A stretch of DNA of 64,000 nucleotides from Amycolatopsis suaedae (GCF_004214935.1 NZ_SFCC01000007.1:310001-374000); one strand, 5' to 3'. Counted from the stretch's first letter, positions 16,362 through 25,468 are shown. The notes: generated by a model not told the origin, from the letters alone. A program made the numbers and translations.

Positions 16362-17126
16362 ATGCCCGTGCTCGCCGGCGCCCAGCCGTTTGCGCACACC
16401 GGCTCGTCCGGGGTCGGCGTCCTGCTCTGCCACGGGTTCACCGGCAGCCCCGCCAGCATGCGGCCGTGGGGCGAGCATCTGGCCGGTGAGGACTTCACCG
16501 TGTCGATCCCGCTGCTGCCCGGGCACGGCACCACCTGGCAGGAGATGAACCGTACCGGCTGGCAGGACTGGTACGGCTGCGTCAGGGGCGAACTGCTCGG
16601 CCTGCTGGAGCGCTGCGAGTCGGTGTTCGTGTTCGGCCTGTCCATGGGCGGCACGCTGACCCTGCGGCTGGCGCAGGAGTTCGGCGACCGAATCGACGGG
16701 ATCGCCCTCGTCAACGCCTCCGTCCTGACGCTGCGCAAGGACGCGAAGCTGCTGCCGCTGCTGGCCAGGCTCGTGCCGTCGGTGAAGGGCGTGTCCGGCG
16801 ACATCGCCAAGCCGGGCGTCGTCGAGCCCGCCTACACCCGCACCCCGGTGCGTGCGGCGGCCAGCCTGGCGAAGCTCTGGGCGCTGGTGCGAGCCGACCT
16901 GCACCGGGTGACCCAGCCGCTACTTCTGCTGCACTCGGTCGTTGACCACGTGGTGGAACCGGTGAACTCGCGGATCATCGCGGAGGGGGTCCGCAGCGTG
17001 AACCTCACCGAGGTCGTACTGGAGAACAGTTTCCATGTCGCCACGCTGGACAACGACGCGCCGCTGATCTTCGACCGCAGCGTGGAGTTCGTCCGCTCGA
17101 TCCGGAGGGCTGGTGAGCCGGTATGA
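16362..17126 (+). CDS. Alpha/beta hydrolase, Est30-like carboxylesterase
   Basis: This 254-residue soluble serine hydrolase has the oxyanion motif HGFTGSP (24-30), nucleophile GLSMGG with Ser94, an acid in VVDHVVEP (Asp195) and the catalytic His225 in SFHVATLD. The set matches Est30-type carboxylesterases and monoacylglycerol lipases. The natural ester is unknown, although linkage to the phospholipid acyltransferase hints at lipids. The ATG at 16362 has GGAGAAAGG about 10 nt upstream. It overlaps the next gene by 4 nt (ATGA), so the two are translationally coupled. Confidence 0.88.
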   Translation: MPVLAGAQPFAHTGSSGVGVLLCHGFTGSPASMRPWGEHLAGEDFTVSIPLLPGHGTTWQEMNRTGWQDWYGCVRGELLGLLERCESVFVFGLSMGGTLTLRLAQEFGDRIDGIALVNASVLTLRKDAKLLPLLARLVPSVKGVSGDIAKPGVVEPAYTRTPVRAAASLAKLWALVRADLHRVTQPLLLLHSVVDHVVEPVNSRIIAEGVRSVNLTEVVLENSFHVATLDNDAPLIFDRSVEFVRSIRRAGEPV

Positions 17127-17608
17127 GCCGCGGCAACGGTGCCGGCGGGCCCGAGGACATCGACGCGACGTTCGCGGAGATCGTCGCCGACCTGCGCAGG
17201 GAGGGCGTCGGAACGGCACCGGAGAAGTCCCTGCCGGACGACCCGGTCGAGACGGCGCCGGTGACCTCGTCGGCGACGGGTGGCTGGCGCGGCAGCGACA
17301 GCGACTGGAGCGCCACGATGTTCGGCGACGACCCGGCCGAACCGGGCAAGCCGGACGACCCCGACGACCACTACGTGCCCCCCGAGCCGCCGCCGCTGCC
17401 CAGGCCGCGCAAGGGCGCGTTCGTCGTGCTGCTGTTCCTCGTCCTCGGCCTGTTGCTGCTGATCGCGCCCAGCGTGATCGGCCTGGCCGCCGCCATCGCC
17501 ACCCCGCTCGGGCTGCTGGCGCTGGCCGCCGGTATCGCGTTGTTGCTGCTGCGGGTGAAGCAGGGCCCGCCGGACGGCGCCGACCCCGACAACGGCGCCC
17601 AGGTCTGA
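17123..17608 (+). CDS. Small membrane protein of unknown function with acidic cytosolic domain
   Basis: This 161-residue protein has an acidic, disordered N-terminal 90 residues ending in HYVPPEPPPLPRPRKG. Two adjacent hydrophobic segments follow (about 94-114 and 116-142), then a short charged tail. The Tyr-Val-Pro-Pro...Pro-Arg-Pro linker before a membrane hairpin is a recurrent actinobacterial arrangement of unknown role. It is translationally coupled to the esterase gene. No function is assigned. Confidence 0.8.
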   Translation: MSRGNGAGGPEDIDATFAEIVADLRREGVGTAPEKSLPDDPVETAPVTSSATGGWRGSDSDWSATMFGDDPAEPGKPDDPDDHYVPPEPPPLPRPRKGAFVVLLFLVLGLLLLIAPSVIGLAAAIATPLGLLALAAGIALLLLRVKQGPPDGADPDNGAQV

Positions 17609-17631
17609 GACGGCCCTGGCCCGAGGCCATC

Positions 17632-18771
17632 ATGCGGATCGACTTCAGCCCGTCCCGGCGCTCCACCGTCGGCGCCGAGTGGGAGCTGGCGCTGGTCGAT
17701 CGCCGCAGCGGTGAGCTGACGTCGGTGGCGCAGCAGGTGCTCGACGCGGTGCGGCCGCCCGGGAAGCTCGAGCATCCGCGGATCAAGCAGGAGCTGCTGC
17801 TCAACACCGTCGAGATCATCACCGGCGTGTGCTCGACCGTCGCCGAGATCGGCGAGGACCTGGCGGGTTCGCTCGCCGAGGTCAGGGAGGTGACCGACCC
17901 GCTCGGCGTCGAGCTGTTCTCCGCGGGCACGCACCCGTTCTCCACCTGGTACCAGCAGAAGGTCACCGACAAGGAGCGCTACGCCAAGCTGATCGACCGT
18001 ACCCAGTGGTGGGGCAGGCAGATGCTGATCTACGGGGTGCACGTCCACGTCGGCATCGACCACCGCGACAAGGTGCTGCCGATCCTGGACGCACTGCTGC
18101 ACTTCGCGCCGCACCTGCAGGCGTTGTCGGCGTCCTCGCCGTACTGGGGCGGGGAGGCGACCGGGTACGCGTCCAACCGGGCGCTGATGTTCCAGCAGCT
18201 GCCGACGGCCGGGCTGCCGTTCCAGTTCTCCGACTGGTCGGAGCTGGAGTCCTATGTCGACGACATGTTCGTCACCGGCGTCATCGACCACTTCTCCGAG
18301 ATCCGCTGGGACATCCGGCCGGCTCCGCACTTCGGGACGATCGAGATGCGGGTCTGCGACGGGCTGCCCACGCTGGAGGAGGTCATGGCCATCGCGGCGC
18401 TGACCCAGTGCCTGGTCGACGACTTCAGCGCGCGGCTGGACGAGGGCGAGACGCTGCCGACCATGCCGCCGTGGCACGTCCAGGAGAACAAGTGGCGGGC
18501 CGCCCGGTACGGGATGGACGCGATCATCATCCTCGACGCGGCGGGCAACGAGCGGCTGGTGACCGAGGACCTGGACGACCTGCTGGAGCGGCTGGAACCG
18601 GTGGCCAAGCAGCTGGACTGCGCCCGGGAGCTGCGCGGCGTCGAGACGATCATGCGCTACGGCGCGAGCTACCAGCGCCAGCGTGCCGTGGCGCGGGAGC
18701 ACAACGGCAGCCTGAAGGCGGTCGTGGCCTCCCTGATCGCCGAGATGCGCGACGGAATCCCGAAGGACTGA
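17632..18771 (+). CDS. Glutamate-cysteine ligase family protein (GCS2 / YbdK-type carboxylate-amine ligase)
   Basis: This 379-residue enzyme of the GCS2 family is predicted to join a carboxylate to an amine with ATP. It opens STVGAEWELALVD (the GxExE metal-binding segment) and has KQELLLNTVEIITGVC, GVHVHVGID, SSPYWGG and FGTIEMRVCD, in the order seen in YbdK-type ligases. YbdK proteins have weak gamma-glutamylcysteine synthetase activity, and actinobacterial members may act in other peptide bonds, so the exact product is uncertain. The ATG at 17632 lies 24 nt after the previous gene, which suggests one operon with the esterase and the membrane protein. Confidence 0.88.
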   Translation: MRIDFSPSRRSTVGAEWELALVDRRSGELTSVAQQVLDAVRPPGKLEHPRIKQELLLNTVEIITGVCSTVAEIGEDLAGSLAEVREVTDPLGVELFSAGTHPFSTWYQQKVTDKERYAKLIDRTQWWGRQMLIYGVHVHVGIDHRDKVLPILDALLHFAPHLQALSASSPYWGGEATGYASNRALMFQQLPTAGLPFQFSDWSELESYVDDMFVTGVIDHFSEIRWDIRPAPHFGTIEMRVCDGLPTLEEVMAIAALTQCLVDDFSARLDEGETLPTMPPWHVQENKWRAARYGMDAIIILDAAGNERLVTEDLDDLLERLEPVAKQLDCARELRGVETIMRYGASYQRQRAVAREHNGSLKAVVASLIAEMRDGIPKD

Positions 18772-18820
18772 CGCCGCCCCCGCGTGCCGCCGCACCGCCC
18801 GTGCCGTGCACGGCGTCTCA

Positions 18821-18845
18821 TGCCGTGAAGGGGGCCTTCACGGCA
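18821..18845. repeat. Perfect 25-bp palindromic hairpin (TGCCGTGAAGG)
   Basis: Arms TGCCGTGAAGG and CCTTCACGGCA pair perfectly around a GGG loop, 50 bp past the ligase stop codon. The core GTGAAGG/CCTTCAC is shared with the repeats near 5.6-6.0 kb, and the hairpin may terminate the upstream operon. Confidence 0.7.
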
Positions 18846-18851
18846 CGAGAC

Positions 18852-18876
18852 GCCGTGAGGGCGGCCTTCACGGCAT
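18852..18876. repeat. GCCGTGA/TCACGGC hairpin repeat, second local copy
   Basis: GCCGTGAGGGCGGCC followed by TTCACGGC differs by one base from the hairpin at 6255-6277. It follows the perfect palindrome at 18821 by only 6 bp. Confidence 0.6.
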
Positions 18877-18901
18877 AGTCCGGCGCTGGGGTGTGTTCGG
18901 T

Positions 18902-18948
18902 GTGAAGGCCGAGCTTCTGTCGTCTCATGTGATGAAGGTGGCCTTCAC
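18902..18948. repeat. 47-bp GTGAAGG/CCTTCAC intergenic repeat, copy 2
   Basis: It matches 5762-5808 at 41 of 47 positions, with identical GTGAAGGCCGAG start and GTGATGAAGGTGGCCTTCAC end. The outer GTGAAGGCC/GGCCTTCAC arms can pair. Confidence 0.75.
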
Positions 18949-19034
18949 GAACACCCCGCCCCGGCGTCGCGGCCTCACCAGTCACACCCGGCCCAGCAGA
19001 CACAGCCGTCACCACGAAAGAGACCCAGCAAACT

Positions 19035-19085
19035 CCCCCAATGTGGCATTGGGGAACTTGAACTCCCCCAATGCCACATTGGGGG
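19035..19085. repeat. Double CCCCAATG/CATTGGGG hairpin downstream of the TPR gene
   Basis: Two hairpins lie in tandem: CCCCAATG-TGG-CATTGGGG (19036-19054) and CCCCCAATG-CCA-CATTGGGGG (19065-19085). They are reverse complements of each other, so they can also pair into one long stem. They lie 36 nt past the TPR gene stop and probably terminate that operon. Confidence 0.7.
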
Positions 19086-19120
19086 CGGACAGCACCCGGA
19101 GCGACCCTCACGACATGCGG

Positions 19121-21901
19121 TCAGCGCAGGGTGGCGAGGTACTCCTCCACCCGGGGGCGCTGGGGCGAGTCGTCCGGCAGGGAGGCCAGGGCCGCCGCCA
19201 CGATCGGCTCCGCCTCGGCCGGGCGGCCCTGGTCGGCGAGCAGGCGGCCGCGCAGGACCTCGGCCGCCGCCACCCGCTCGACGTCCTCCAGCACCCGGAA
19301 CCCGTCCGCCGCCGCGGCCGCCCGCTCGGTGGCGGGCCCCAGCTCGGCGACGTCGTCGACGGCCGACAGGACACGTGCCGCGTCGTAGTCCAGCATCGCC
19401 CGCAGCCAGCGGTGCGGCGGCTCGTCACCGGCCGCGTGCTCGGCGGCCAGCCGGTCTGCCTCGGCCAACGCGGCCCGCGCCTGCTCACGCTCGCCCGCCC
19501 AGTGCCAGGACAACGCTGCCTGCCGGGTGTGGTCCAGTTCGGCGAGCCGGTCGTCGTCCTCGCGCAGTGCCCCCGCCGCGGCCAGGTGCCGCTGGGCGGC
19601 GGCCGCGTCCCGGTCGAGCCGGTCCAGGATGCTCGCGGCCAGTCCGTGCATCTGTGCCAGACCGGCGGAGTTGCCGTTGTCGGCACACCGCTGGGCCAGC
19701 TCGTCCAGCAGCTTCAGCGCCGGCTCGAACTGCTCCAGCATCCGGTAGGCGCCGACCAGCCGGAACCGCGCGGTGTCCGCGGTCTCCGGGTCCATCACCA
19801 GGTCCAGTGCTTCCTCGGCGGCGTCGGCGGCCTCCTCGGCCAGTCCCAGCATCAACGCCGCTCCGGCGAGATCGACCTGGATATGGGCGGTGATGACCCG
19901 CTCCCCCAGCGCGGTGAACCCCGCGACGGCCGCGACCAGGTGCTGGTGGGCCTGCTCCGGCCGCTCCAGCTCCATCGCCACCCGGCCCGCCATGTGCTCG
20001 GCGGCCGCCCTCGGCCCCGGCTCGGCCACCCCGGTGGCCGCGACGAACCGCGGATAGGCGGCCTCCAGCTCGCCGAACCCGGCGTGCAGGCTGCCCAGCA
20101 GCTGATAGGTGGCGTACCGGACGCGACCGGCACCGAGCCGTTCGTACGCCTCCGCCGCGCGAGCCGCGTGCGGCAGCGCCAGCCGGCGTCGCTCGTCCTC
20201 GGTGTCCCCCAGGAGCTGCGCCGCGGCGAACGAGATGCTCGCGGCCAGCGTCTCGGCGTCGGCGACGTCATCGACCAGCCCGTCGACCTCGAGCACCTCG
20301 GCGATCGCCTCGTCCCCCCGGCCGGCGTCGCTGAGCGCCCAGGCCCGCCGCAGCCGCGCCCGCAGCAGCATGGCGGTCCCACCGGCCAGCCGGGTCAGCT
20401 CGGCGATGGCGGCATCCAGCTCGGCCAGCCCCTCGTCGACCCGCTCGGTGCGGCACATCAGCAGCCCGATCCGCGACCGCGTGGCCGCGACCCTGGCCTC
20501 GTCGCCCAGCTCGGCGTACAGCCCGGCGGCCCGTCGCCACGCCTGTTCGGCGGCCTCCGGATCGGCTTCGGCCAGCTGGGTCCCCCTGCCGATCTCCCGC
20601 CGGGCGGCCAGGCGCGGGTCCGGCTCGGGGCACAGTTCGTCGAAACGCTGCCAGGCCGCCGCGGCGGCCTCGTCGTCGAACAGGGCGGCATGCCGCTCGG
20701 CGACGTCGGCCAGGTCCTCGGGCCGGTCGGGCAGGTTCACCGGTTCCGGCCGCGGAGCCTGCTCGGTCGCCAGCCGGGCCGCCTCCCGTGCCGGACCGGA
20801 CAGCGGCAGGTGATCCAGCAGTGGCTCGGCCTCCAGCGTGGCCCGGATGGTGTCGCCCTGCCGGGACGTGCCGTTGCGGGCGTCGAACCGCGCCGCCAGC
20901 GCGAGCGCGCGCTCGCTCAGCTCGGCGTGCAGCGCGGCGACCGTCGGCTCGCCCGCCGGGCGGTCACCGTGAGCCGGCCGGAACACCGTGACGTCGGCAT
21001 GCCCAGCCTCGGCGACGAGCCGCAGGACGAACGCCGCGGTGGCGCAGAACCACATGTCCGCGTTCGGGGTGGGGGCCTCGTCGAGCCAGCCCAGGTGCCG
21101 CCCGACCAGCTCCAGGCCCCGCGCGGAGTTGCCGGACAGCCCGCAGAACCGCAGGTGCGAGGCCACCGCCCCGAGCTTGGCGCGGTCGTGCTGGATCGCG
21201 CGGTACGCCCGCCGGTGCGCCTCGGCAGCCTCGGTGTGCCTGCCGGTGTGCAGGTACGGCAACAGCAGGTCGGTCAGGATGCCGTGCGGCTGCTCGCGGC
21301 AGGTGAACTCCCCGCCGAGCACGGGCAACGCGACGGCGACGGCGTCCTCGTGGCGGCCGAGCCAGTCCAGGTGGCTGACCTTCTCCCCCGGCTCGCAGCC
21401 GACGCAGTCGGACATCTCCCCGCGCGGCGCGGCACACCACAGCCGGTACTGCTCGGCGGCCTCCTCGCGGTCGCCGACGTGCCTGGCCACCAGCTCCCGG
21501 TACTGGTGCACCGGGTTCATCGTGTGCCCGGCCTTGCGGTAACGCTGTTCCATCTGGTCGAGCACGCCCCGGATCTGCTCCAGCGACACCTCGGGGAACG
21601 AGATCATCTTCCCGACCATGCCCTTGAAATCCCAGAGCAGGTGGTAGTCGTAACGCGGGTCGGCCTCGCCGCGGTCGTGCGCGGCCAGGCACCACGCGAA
21701 CGGGACGAACGCCTTGGCCGGCTCACCGCCGTAGGTGTAGGCCTCGATGCTGTACAGCCGGGCGGCGTACCGCAGTTCGGCCAGGTTGTGGGCGTCGGCG
21801 TGCCGCACGACCTCCTCCACCAGCGCGGTCCGCGCGGCGCCGAACGGCAGCTGCTGGGCGCGCTCCAGCCTGCCCCACAGCTCGTCCTCGGTCTGGGTCA
21901 C
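19121..21901 (-). CDS. Large tetratricopeptide-repeat protein coupled to an HSP90-like chaperone
   Basis: This 926-residue, Ala/Glu/Leu-rich helical protein has no membrane segment or catalytic motif. Repeated helix pairs resemble TPRs, for example EADPEAAEQAWRRAAGLYAE, LERPEQAHQHLVAAVAGFTA and LAEEAADAAEEALDL. An N-terminal third with DCVGCEPGEK and several Trp/Tyr-rich stretches is less repetitive. Its GTG start overlaps the stop of the HSP90-like gene by 4 nt (GTGA), and GAGGAGG inside that gene serves as ribosome binding site, so the two proteins are made together. In eukaryotes TPR proteins are the classic HSP90 co-chaperones, so a bacterial equivalent is a reasonable inference. No client is known. 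Confidence 0.85.
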   Translation of the reverse strand: MTQTEDELWGRLERAQQLPFGAARTALVEEVVRHADAHNLAELRYAARLYSIEAYTYGGEPAKAFVPFAWCLAAHDRGEADPRYDYHLLWDFKGMVGKMISFPEVSLEQIRGVLDQMEQRYRKAGHTMNPVHQYRELVARHVGDREEAAEQYRLWCAAPRGEMSDCVGCEPGEKVSHLDWLGRHEDAVAVALPVLGGEFTCREQPHGILTDLLLPYLHTGRHTEAAEAHRRAYRAIQHDRAKLGAVASHLRFCGLSGNSARGLELVGRHLGWLDEAPTPNADMWFCATAAFVLRLVAEAGHADVTVFRPAHGDRPAGEPTVAALHAELSERALALAARFDARNGTSRQGDTIRATLEAEPLLDHLPLSGPAREAARLATEQAPRPEPVNLPDRPEDLADVAERHAALFDDEAAAAAWQRFDELCPEPDPRLAARREIGRGTQLAEADPEAAEQAWRRAAGLYAELGDEARVAATRSRIGLLMCRTERVDEGLAELDAAIAELTRLAGGTAMLLRARLRRAWALSDAGRGDEAIAEVLEVDGLVDDVADAETLAASISFAAAQLLGDTEDERRRLALPHAARAAEAYERLGAGRVRYATYQLLGSLHAGFGELEAAYPRFVAATGVAEPGPRAAAEHMAGRVAMELERPEQAHQHLVAAVAGFTALGERVITAHIQVDLAGAALMLGLAEEAADAAEEALDLVMDPETADTARFRLVGAYRMLEQFEPALKLLDELAQRCADNGNSAGLAQMHGLAASILDRLDRDAAAAQRHLAAAGALREDDDRLAELDHTRQAALSWHWAGEREQARAALAEADRLAAEHAAGDEPPHRWLRAMLDYDAARVLSAVDDVAELGPATERAAAAADGFRVLEDVERVAAAEVLRGRLLADQGRPAEAEPIVAAALASLPDDSPQRPRVEEYLATLR

Positions 21902-23667
21902 GGGGCCTCCTCGGCGGGGACGGCCTGGTCGAGCAGGCCGAGGAACGATCGGTTGAGCAGCGCGGCGTCCGCGGGCCGGATCGGGTGGTACCCCAGCAGC
22001 AGGGCCTGCCCGTAGAGCGCCTCGACGGCGAGCGCGACCAGATCCGGCTCGCCGAGCGCGGCGACGCGGCGCACCAGCGCACTGTTGTGGTTGAGCACCA
22101 GCTGCGGCCGGTTCTGCTCGGGCTTCTCGAACGCCCCCAGCACACCGGCCCACAGGTCGTCGACACTGTCCCTTGTGGACCGCAGCTCGGCCTGGAACGC
22201 CGCGGCGCGGTCGAGCAGGTACAGCACCGGAAGCGTCGCCGGCTCGAACGCGCGCAGCACCACCTCGCAGCCCATCCGGTCCATCGCCCGCTGCGCGGCG
22301 GTCAGGAACGGCCGCAGCGCCAGCTCGGTCCCGGGGTTCACCGGGGCCAGGCGGGTCATCACGTCGGAGGGCTCCAGCCTGCTCACCACCAGATCCTGGT
22401 CGAGGACCGGCAGCCTGCTGATGATCTCCGAGTCGTAGGTGTAGCCGCCGTTGACCACGGCCATCCCCTGCGCCCCGGCGACCGCCGCGAGCTGACGGAA
22501 GTCGTCGGTGGTGGCGGTGAACCGCACCTCGCCGTGGCGGGCGCGGAAGTCGGCGAGCGTCATCCGGCCGACGTTGGTCTCCATCGGCAGCCACTGGTCC
22601 ACCAGGCCGAGCATCTCGTCGTCGTGCAGCGCCAGCGCCTTCACGCCGAGGTGGTGGACGTCGAGGAACCGCGCCAGCCGGGCGGGGTCGGTGCGGGCCA
22701 GCCCGACCAGCCAGCCACGCAGCTGCGCACCCAGCGCCTCCCGGGTGCTCTCCAGCAGGCCGTCGTCGTAGAGCGCCTCGCGGCTGGCGGTGGGCCGCAG
22801 CTCGGCCGCGTCGACGACGCACCGGGCGAAGAACGCCCACCCCGGCAGCAGGCCGGTGGCGCTCTCGGTGAGCAGCATCTGCTTGAGGTACACCCGGTGC
22901 CCCGCCCGCTCGGCGGGGTTGGCCGGTACCGGCAGCACGTAGGCGACGCCGGTCAGGCCCGCTTCGGGCACGGCGAGGTCGATGACGTCGAACGGGGTGA
23001 ACCCGAGTACGTCCTGCGCGTAGCCGACCAGGTCGGCCTTGCGGGTGCCGGCGGGGCGGTCGTCCCGGCGCCACGGCGTGCCCTCGCCCGCCACCGGCTG
23101 CCCGCACGCGACGACGCCGAACGGCAGCATCGAGCCGTAGAGCCGGGCCAGCTCGACGACCGTGGGCTCGGCGAACCACTGCTCCGAACCGGGCCGCGCG
23201 GTGAGCGTGACCGTGGTGCCCACCTCGTCGCGGCTGCCCGGCGCGATCCGGTAGGTGCCGTCGGCGCGGCCCCGCCACTCGACGGCCTCCGCGCCGGATG
23301 CCCTGGTCACGACGACCACCTCGTCGGCGACCAGGAACGCCGACAGCAGGCCGATGCCGAACTGGCCGAGGAACTCGTGCCTGGCGAACCCGAGGTCGTC
23401 CCGCTTGGAGCTGCGGCCGATGGTGGCGAGCAGCTCGTGGACCTGCGCCTCGGTCAGCCCGACGCCGGTGTCGGTGACGGTCAGGGTGGTGCCGTCCACG
23501 GTGATCTCGATCCGCGCGGGCGGGTCGGTCTCGGCGGCCCGGCGCGCGGTGACCGCGTCGACGGCGTTCTGCAGCAGCTCACGCAGGTACACGCGCGGGC
23601 TGGAGTAGAGGTGGTGGCTGAGCAGGTCGACCACACCTCGCAGGTCGACCTGGAACGTGTGGTTCAC
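21898..23667 (-). CDS. HSP90 family molecular chaperone (HtpG-like)
   Basis: This 589-residue protein has the GHKL ATPase (YLRELLQNAVDAV with the catalytic Glu and Asn, DTGVGLT, GQFGIGLLSAF, GTTVTLT), the HSP90 middle domain (RCVVDAAELRPTASREALYDD, with the conserved Arg) and a C-terminal domain ending in helices. It is shorter than E. coli HtpG and diverged in the middle, so it is better called HSP90-like than htpG. The GTG at 23667 is used because the GHKL domain begins at once and GGGGGA lies 4-5 nt upstream. It is coupled to the TPR gene downstream and lies 42 nt after the NYN-domain gene. Confidence 0.93.
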   Translation of the reverse strand: MNHTFQVDLRGVVDLLSHHLYSSPRVYLRELLQNAVDAVTARRAAETDPPARIEITVDGTTLTVTDTGVGLTEAQVHELLATIGRSSKRDDLGFARHEFLGQFGIGLLSAFLVADEVVVVTRASGAEAVEWRGRADGTYRIAPGSRDEVGTTVTLTARPGSEQWFAEPTVVELARLYGSMLPFGVVACGQPVAGEGTPWRRDDRPAGTRKADLVGYAQDVLGFTPFDVIDLAVPEAGLTGVAYVLPVPANPAERAGHRVYLKQMLLTESATGLLPGWAFFARCVVDAAELRPTASREALYDDGLLESTREALGAQLRGWLVGLARTDPARLARFLDVHHLGVKALALHDDEMLGLVDQWLPMETNVGRMTLADFRARHGEVRFTATTDDFRQLAAVAGAQGMAVVNGGYTYDSEIISRLPVLDQDLVVSRLEPSDVMTRLAPVNPGTELALRPFLTAAQRAMDRMGCEVVLRAFEPATLPVLYLLDRAAAFQAELRSTRDSVDDLWAGVLGAFEKPEQNRPQLVLNHNSALVRRVAALGEPDLVALAVEALYGQALLLGYHPIRPADAALLNRSFLGLLDQAVPAEEAP

Positions 23668-23709
23668 GATGTCCCCCAAACGAGTGGCAGGCAGAACATT
23701 AGCCGGTCG

Positions 23710-24105
23710 TCACAACAGGTCGAGCAGGGTGCGTGGGCCCACCACCGCGGCCCCCGCCGCGGTGACCCGCGACCGCAGCTCACGGTCGGCGGTGACCACC
23801 ACGGTGTGCTCGTCCGGCCGCGCCGCCTCGGCGAGCCGGACGATCGTGGTGTCACCATCGTGCTCCGCGGTCACCACCTCGACACCACCGGCGGACCGGA
23901 CACCGCCCGCCGCACCCTCGACCACCAGCCGCACCACCGGCATCTGCCTGCCGGGCAGTCCGAATGCCGCCCCGTCGACGCCGCCAGCCACCAGCGCCGC
24001 GAGCCGGTCCCGCAGCCGGGTGGCCGCTCCGGCGCGGTCGCGCCACCAGCCGTCCGGCCGCGAACCCACCACGTTCGCGGCGTCGACGAGCAGCACCAGC
24101 GTCAC
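23710..24105 (-). CDS. NYN/PIN-like domain protein, possible ribonuclease
   Basis: This 131-residue protein has a PIN-like fold signature: LLVDAANVVGSRPDGWWRD at the N-terminus supplies the first Asp, GDTTIVRLAE lies in the middle, and HTVVVTADRELRSRV supplies another Asp. NYN/YacP-type proteins are predicted metal-dependent RNases. The GTG at 24105 overlaps the stop of the ROK kinase gene by 4 nt, so they are coupled. The target is unknown. Confidence 0.75.
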   Translation of the reverse strand: MTLVLLVDAANVVGSRPDGWWRDRAGAATRLRDRLAALVAGGVDGAAFGLPGRQMPVVRLVVEGAAGGVRSAGGVEVVTAEHDGDTTIVRLAEAARPDEHTVVVTADRELRSRVTAAGAAVVGPRTLLDLL

Positions 24106-25049
24106 CGGGCGGCGGCTTCCCTCGCCAGGGTGGCCGCGCCGACGATCGCCGCGTCGTCGCCGAGCTGCGCGGTCCGGATGCGGGCCAGCGGGCGGTGCCG
24201 GGACCCGGTGATGGCGGCCGCGTAGTGCTCGCGGGCCTCGTCCAGGAACAGCGGCGACGACTCCGACACCCCGCCGGCCACGACCATCACCTCGGGGTCG
24301 AAGACGTCGGCGACCAGCGCCAGCCCCTCGCCCAGCCAGCGGGACAGCTCGGTCATGGCCAGCTGCGCGATCGGGTCACCGTCGCGGGCGGCCCCGGCGA
24401 CCCTGCGCCCGGTGACCGAGCCGGGGTCCCCCGCCGCCTCCCTGGCCAGCACTGTCGAGCGTCCCGGGTGCTTGGCCAGCAACTCGATGGCGGTCGCGGC
24501 CAGTGCCGTGCCGCTGCAGTAGCGCTCCCAGCAGCCGTACTTGCCGCACGGGCACGGCCGCCCGCCCCGCACCACGGTCAGGTGCCCCAGCTCGGGGGCG
24601 ACGCCGTGCGCGCCGCGGTAGATCTCGCCGTCCAGCAGCAGCCCCGCACCGATCCCGGTGCCGACGGCGACGAGCGCCGCCACCTTCGCCCCGCGGGCGG
24701 CACCGAACCGGTGCTCGGCCAGCGTCGCGGCGTTGGCGTCGTGCTCCAGTGTCACCGGCAGCCCGACCCGCTTGGCGATGCGCTCGGCCACCGGGGCGGC
24801 CCGCCACGCCAGGTGCGGCGCGAACATCACCGTGCGCCGGTCGGTGCCGACGAAGCCCGCGACGGCCAGCCCGGCCGCGGCGACGTCGTGCCGGTTCCGC
24901 AGTTCCTCCACCACGCCGGAGATGGCGTCCTCCAGCGCGCCTTCGTCGCTGGGAGTGCCCACCCTCGTGGTGTCCAGCAGGGCACCCTGCTCGTCCACGA
25001 CGCCCGCGCGCACGCTGGTGCCGCCGACGTCCACGCCGATCGCCAACAA
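24102..25049 (-). CDS. glk: ROK family sugar kinase, probably glucokinase
   Basis: This 315-residue cytosolic kinase begins LAIGVDVGGTSVRAGVV (ATP phosphate loop) and carries EHDANAATLAEHRFG (catalytic Asp), VGTGIGAGLLLDG, ELGHLTV (His) and the ROK zinc motif CPCGKYGCWERYCSG. Actinobacterial ROK members of this length are usually glucokinases and mediate carbon control, but fructokinase or N-acetyl sugar kinase activity cannot be excluded. The start is a TTG at 25049 with GAGGAAAGG upstream. The gene lies in a tight minus-strand run with the ArsA-type gene. Confidence 0.88.
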   Translation of the reverse strand: MLAIGVDVGGTSVRAGVVDEQGALLDTTRVGTPSDEGALEDAISGVVEELRNRHDVAAAGLAVAGFVGTDRRTVMFAPHLAWRAAPVAERIAKRVGLPVTLEHDANAATLAEHRFGAARGAKVAALVAVGTGIGAGLLLDGEIYRGAHGVAPELGHLTVVRGGRPCPCGKYGCWERYCSGTALAATAIELLAKHPGRSTVLAREAAGDPGSVTGRRVAGAARDGDPIAQLAMTELSRWLGEGLALVADVFDPEVMVVAGGVSESSPLFLDEAREHYAAAITGSRHRPLARIRTAQLGDDAAIVGAATLAREAAAR

Positions 25050-25054
25050 GTTCT

Positions 25055-25468
25055 TTACGGCCTTTCCTCACGACGCCGCACCGGGATGCGCTGTACCCGT
25101 TCCGACCGCGCCGGCTCACGCGGCGCGGGCGCACCGGCCGGGGTGAAGCCCGGCATGTGCATGCCCTCCTCCGGTGCCCACCGGTCGGCCAGTACCGCCC
25201 GCAGCAGTGCGACCAGCTGCGCGGCCTGTTCCAGCACCCTGGCAACCAGTTCCGGCCGCTCGCCGCGGACGACGGCGACCACCGCGCACAGCGGGCACCA
25301 GCCGCAGGCCGGGCCGTGCTGGGTCTCCGGGGGCTCGGCGCGGTCCTGGCCGTGACCGGCCGCGACCAGGCTCTCCAGCCAGGGCGCCGCGCGCTCCACC
25401 ACCATCTCGACCAGCAGCCGGATCTCCTCGGTCAGGCTGGTCACGTCGTACTCGTCGCGCTCGGTCAT
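25055..25468 (-). CDS. Conserved actinobacterial protein with a CxxC motif
   Basis: This 137-residue soluble protein has an acidic helical N-terminus (SLTEEIRLLVEMVVERAAPW). A CGWCPLCAVVAVVRGERPEL segment follows, whose two Cys pairs could bind zinc, then a helical stretch and a basic, proline-rich tail. Similar small CxxC proteins sit next to ArsA-type and ROK genes in other actinobacteria. No activity is known. It overlaps the ArsA-type gene by 4 nt (ATGA). Confidence 0.8.
   Translation of the reverse strand: MTERDEYDVTSLTEEIRLLVEMVVERAAPWLESLVAAGHGQDRAEPPETQHGPACGWCPLCAVVAVVRGERPELVARVLEQAAQLVALLRAVLADRWAPEEGMHMPGFTPAGAPAPREPARSERVQRIPVRRREERP

Noticed and set aside
18806..22015. A 1069-residue plus-strand frame beginning in the 18.8-kb repeats
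   Set aside because: It is the shadow of the TPR and HSP90-like genes; its start is inside the repeat hairpins and no domain is visible.
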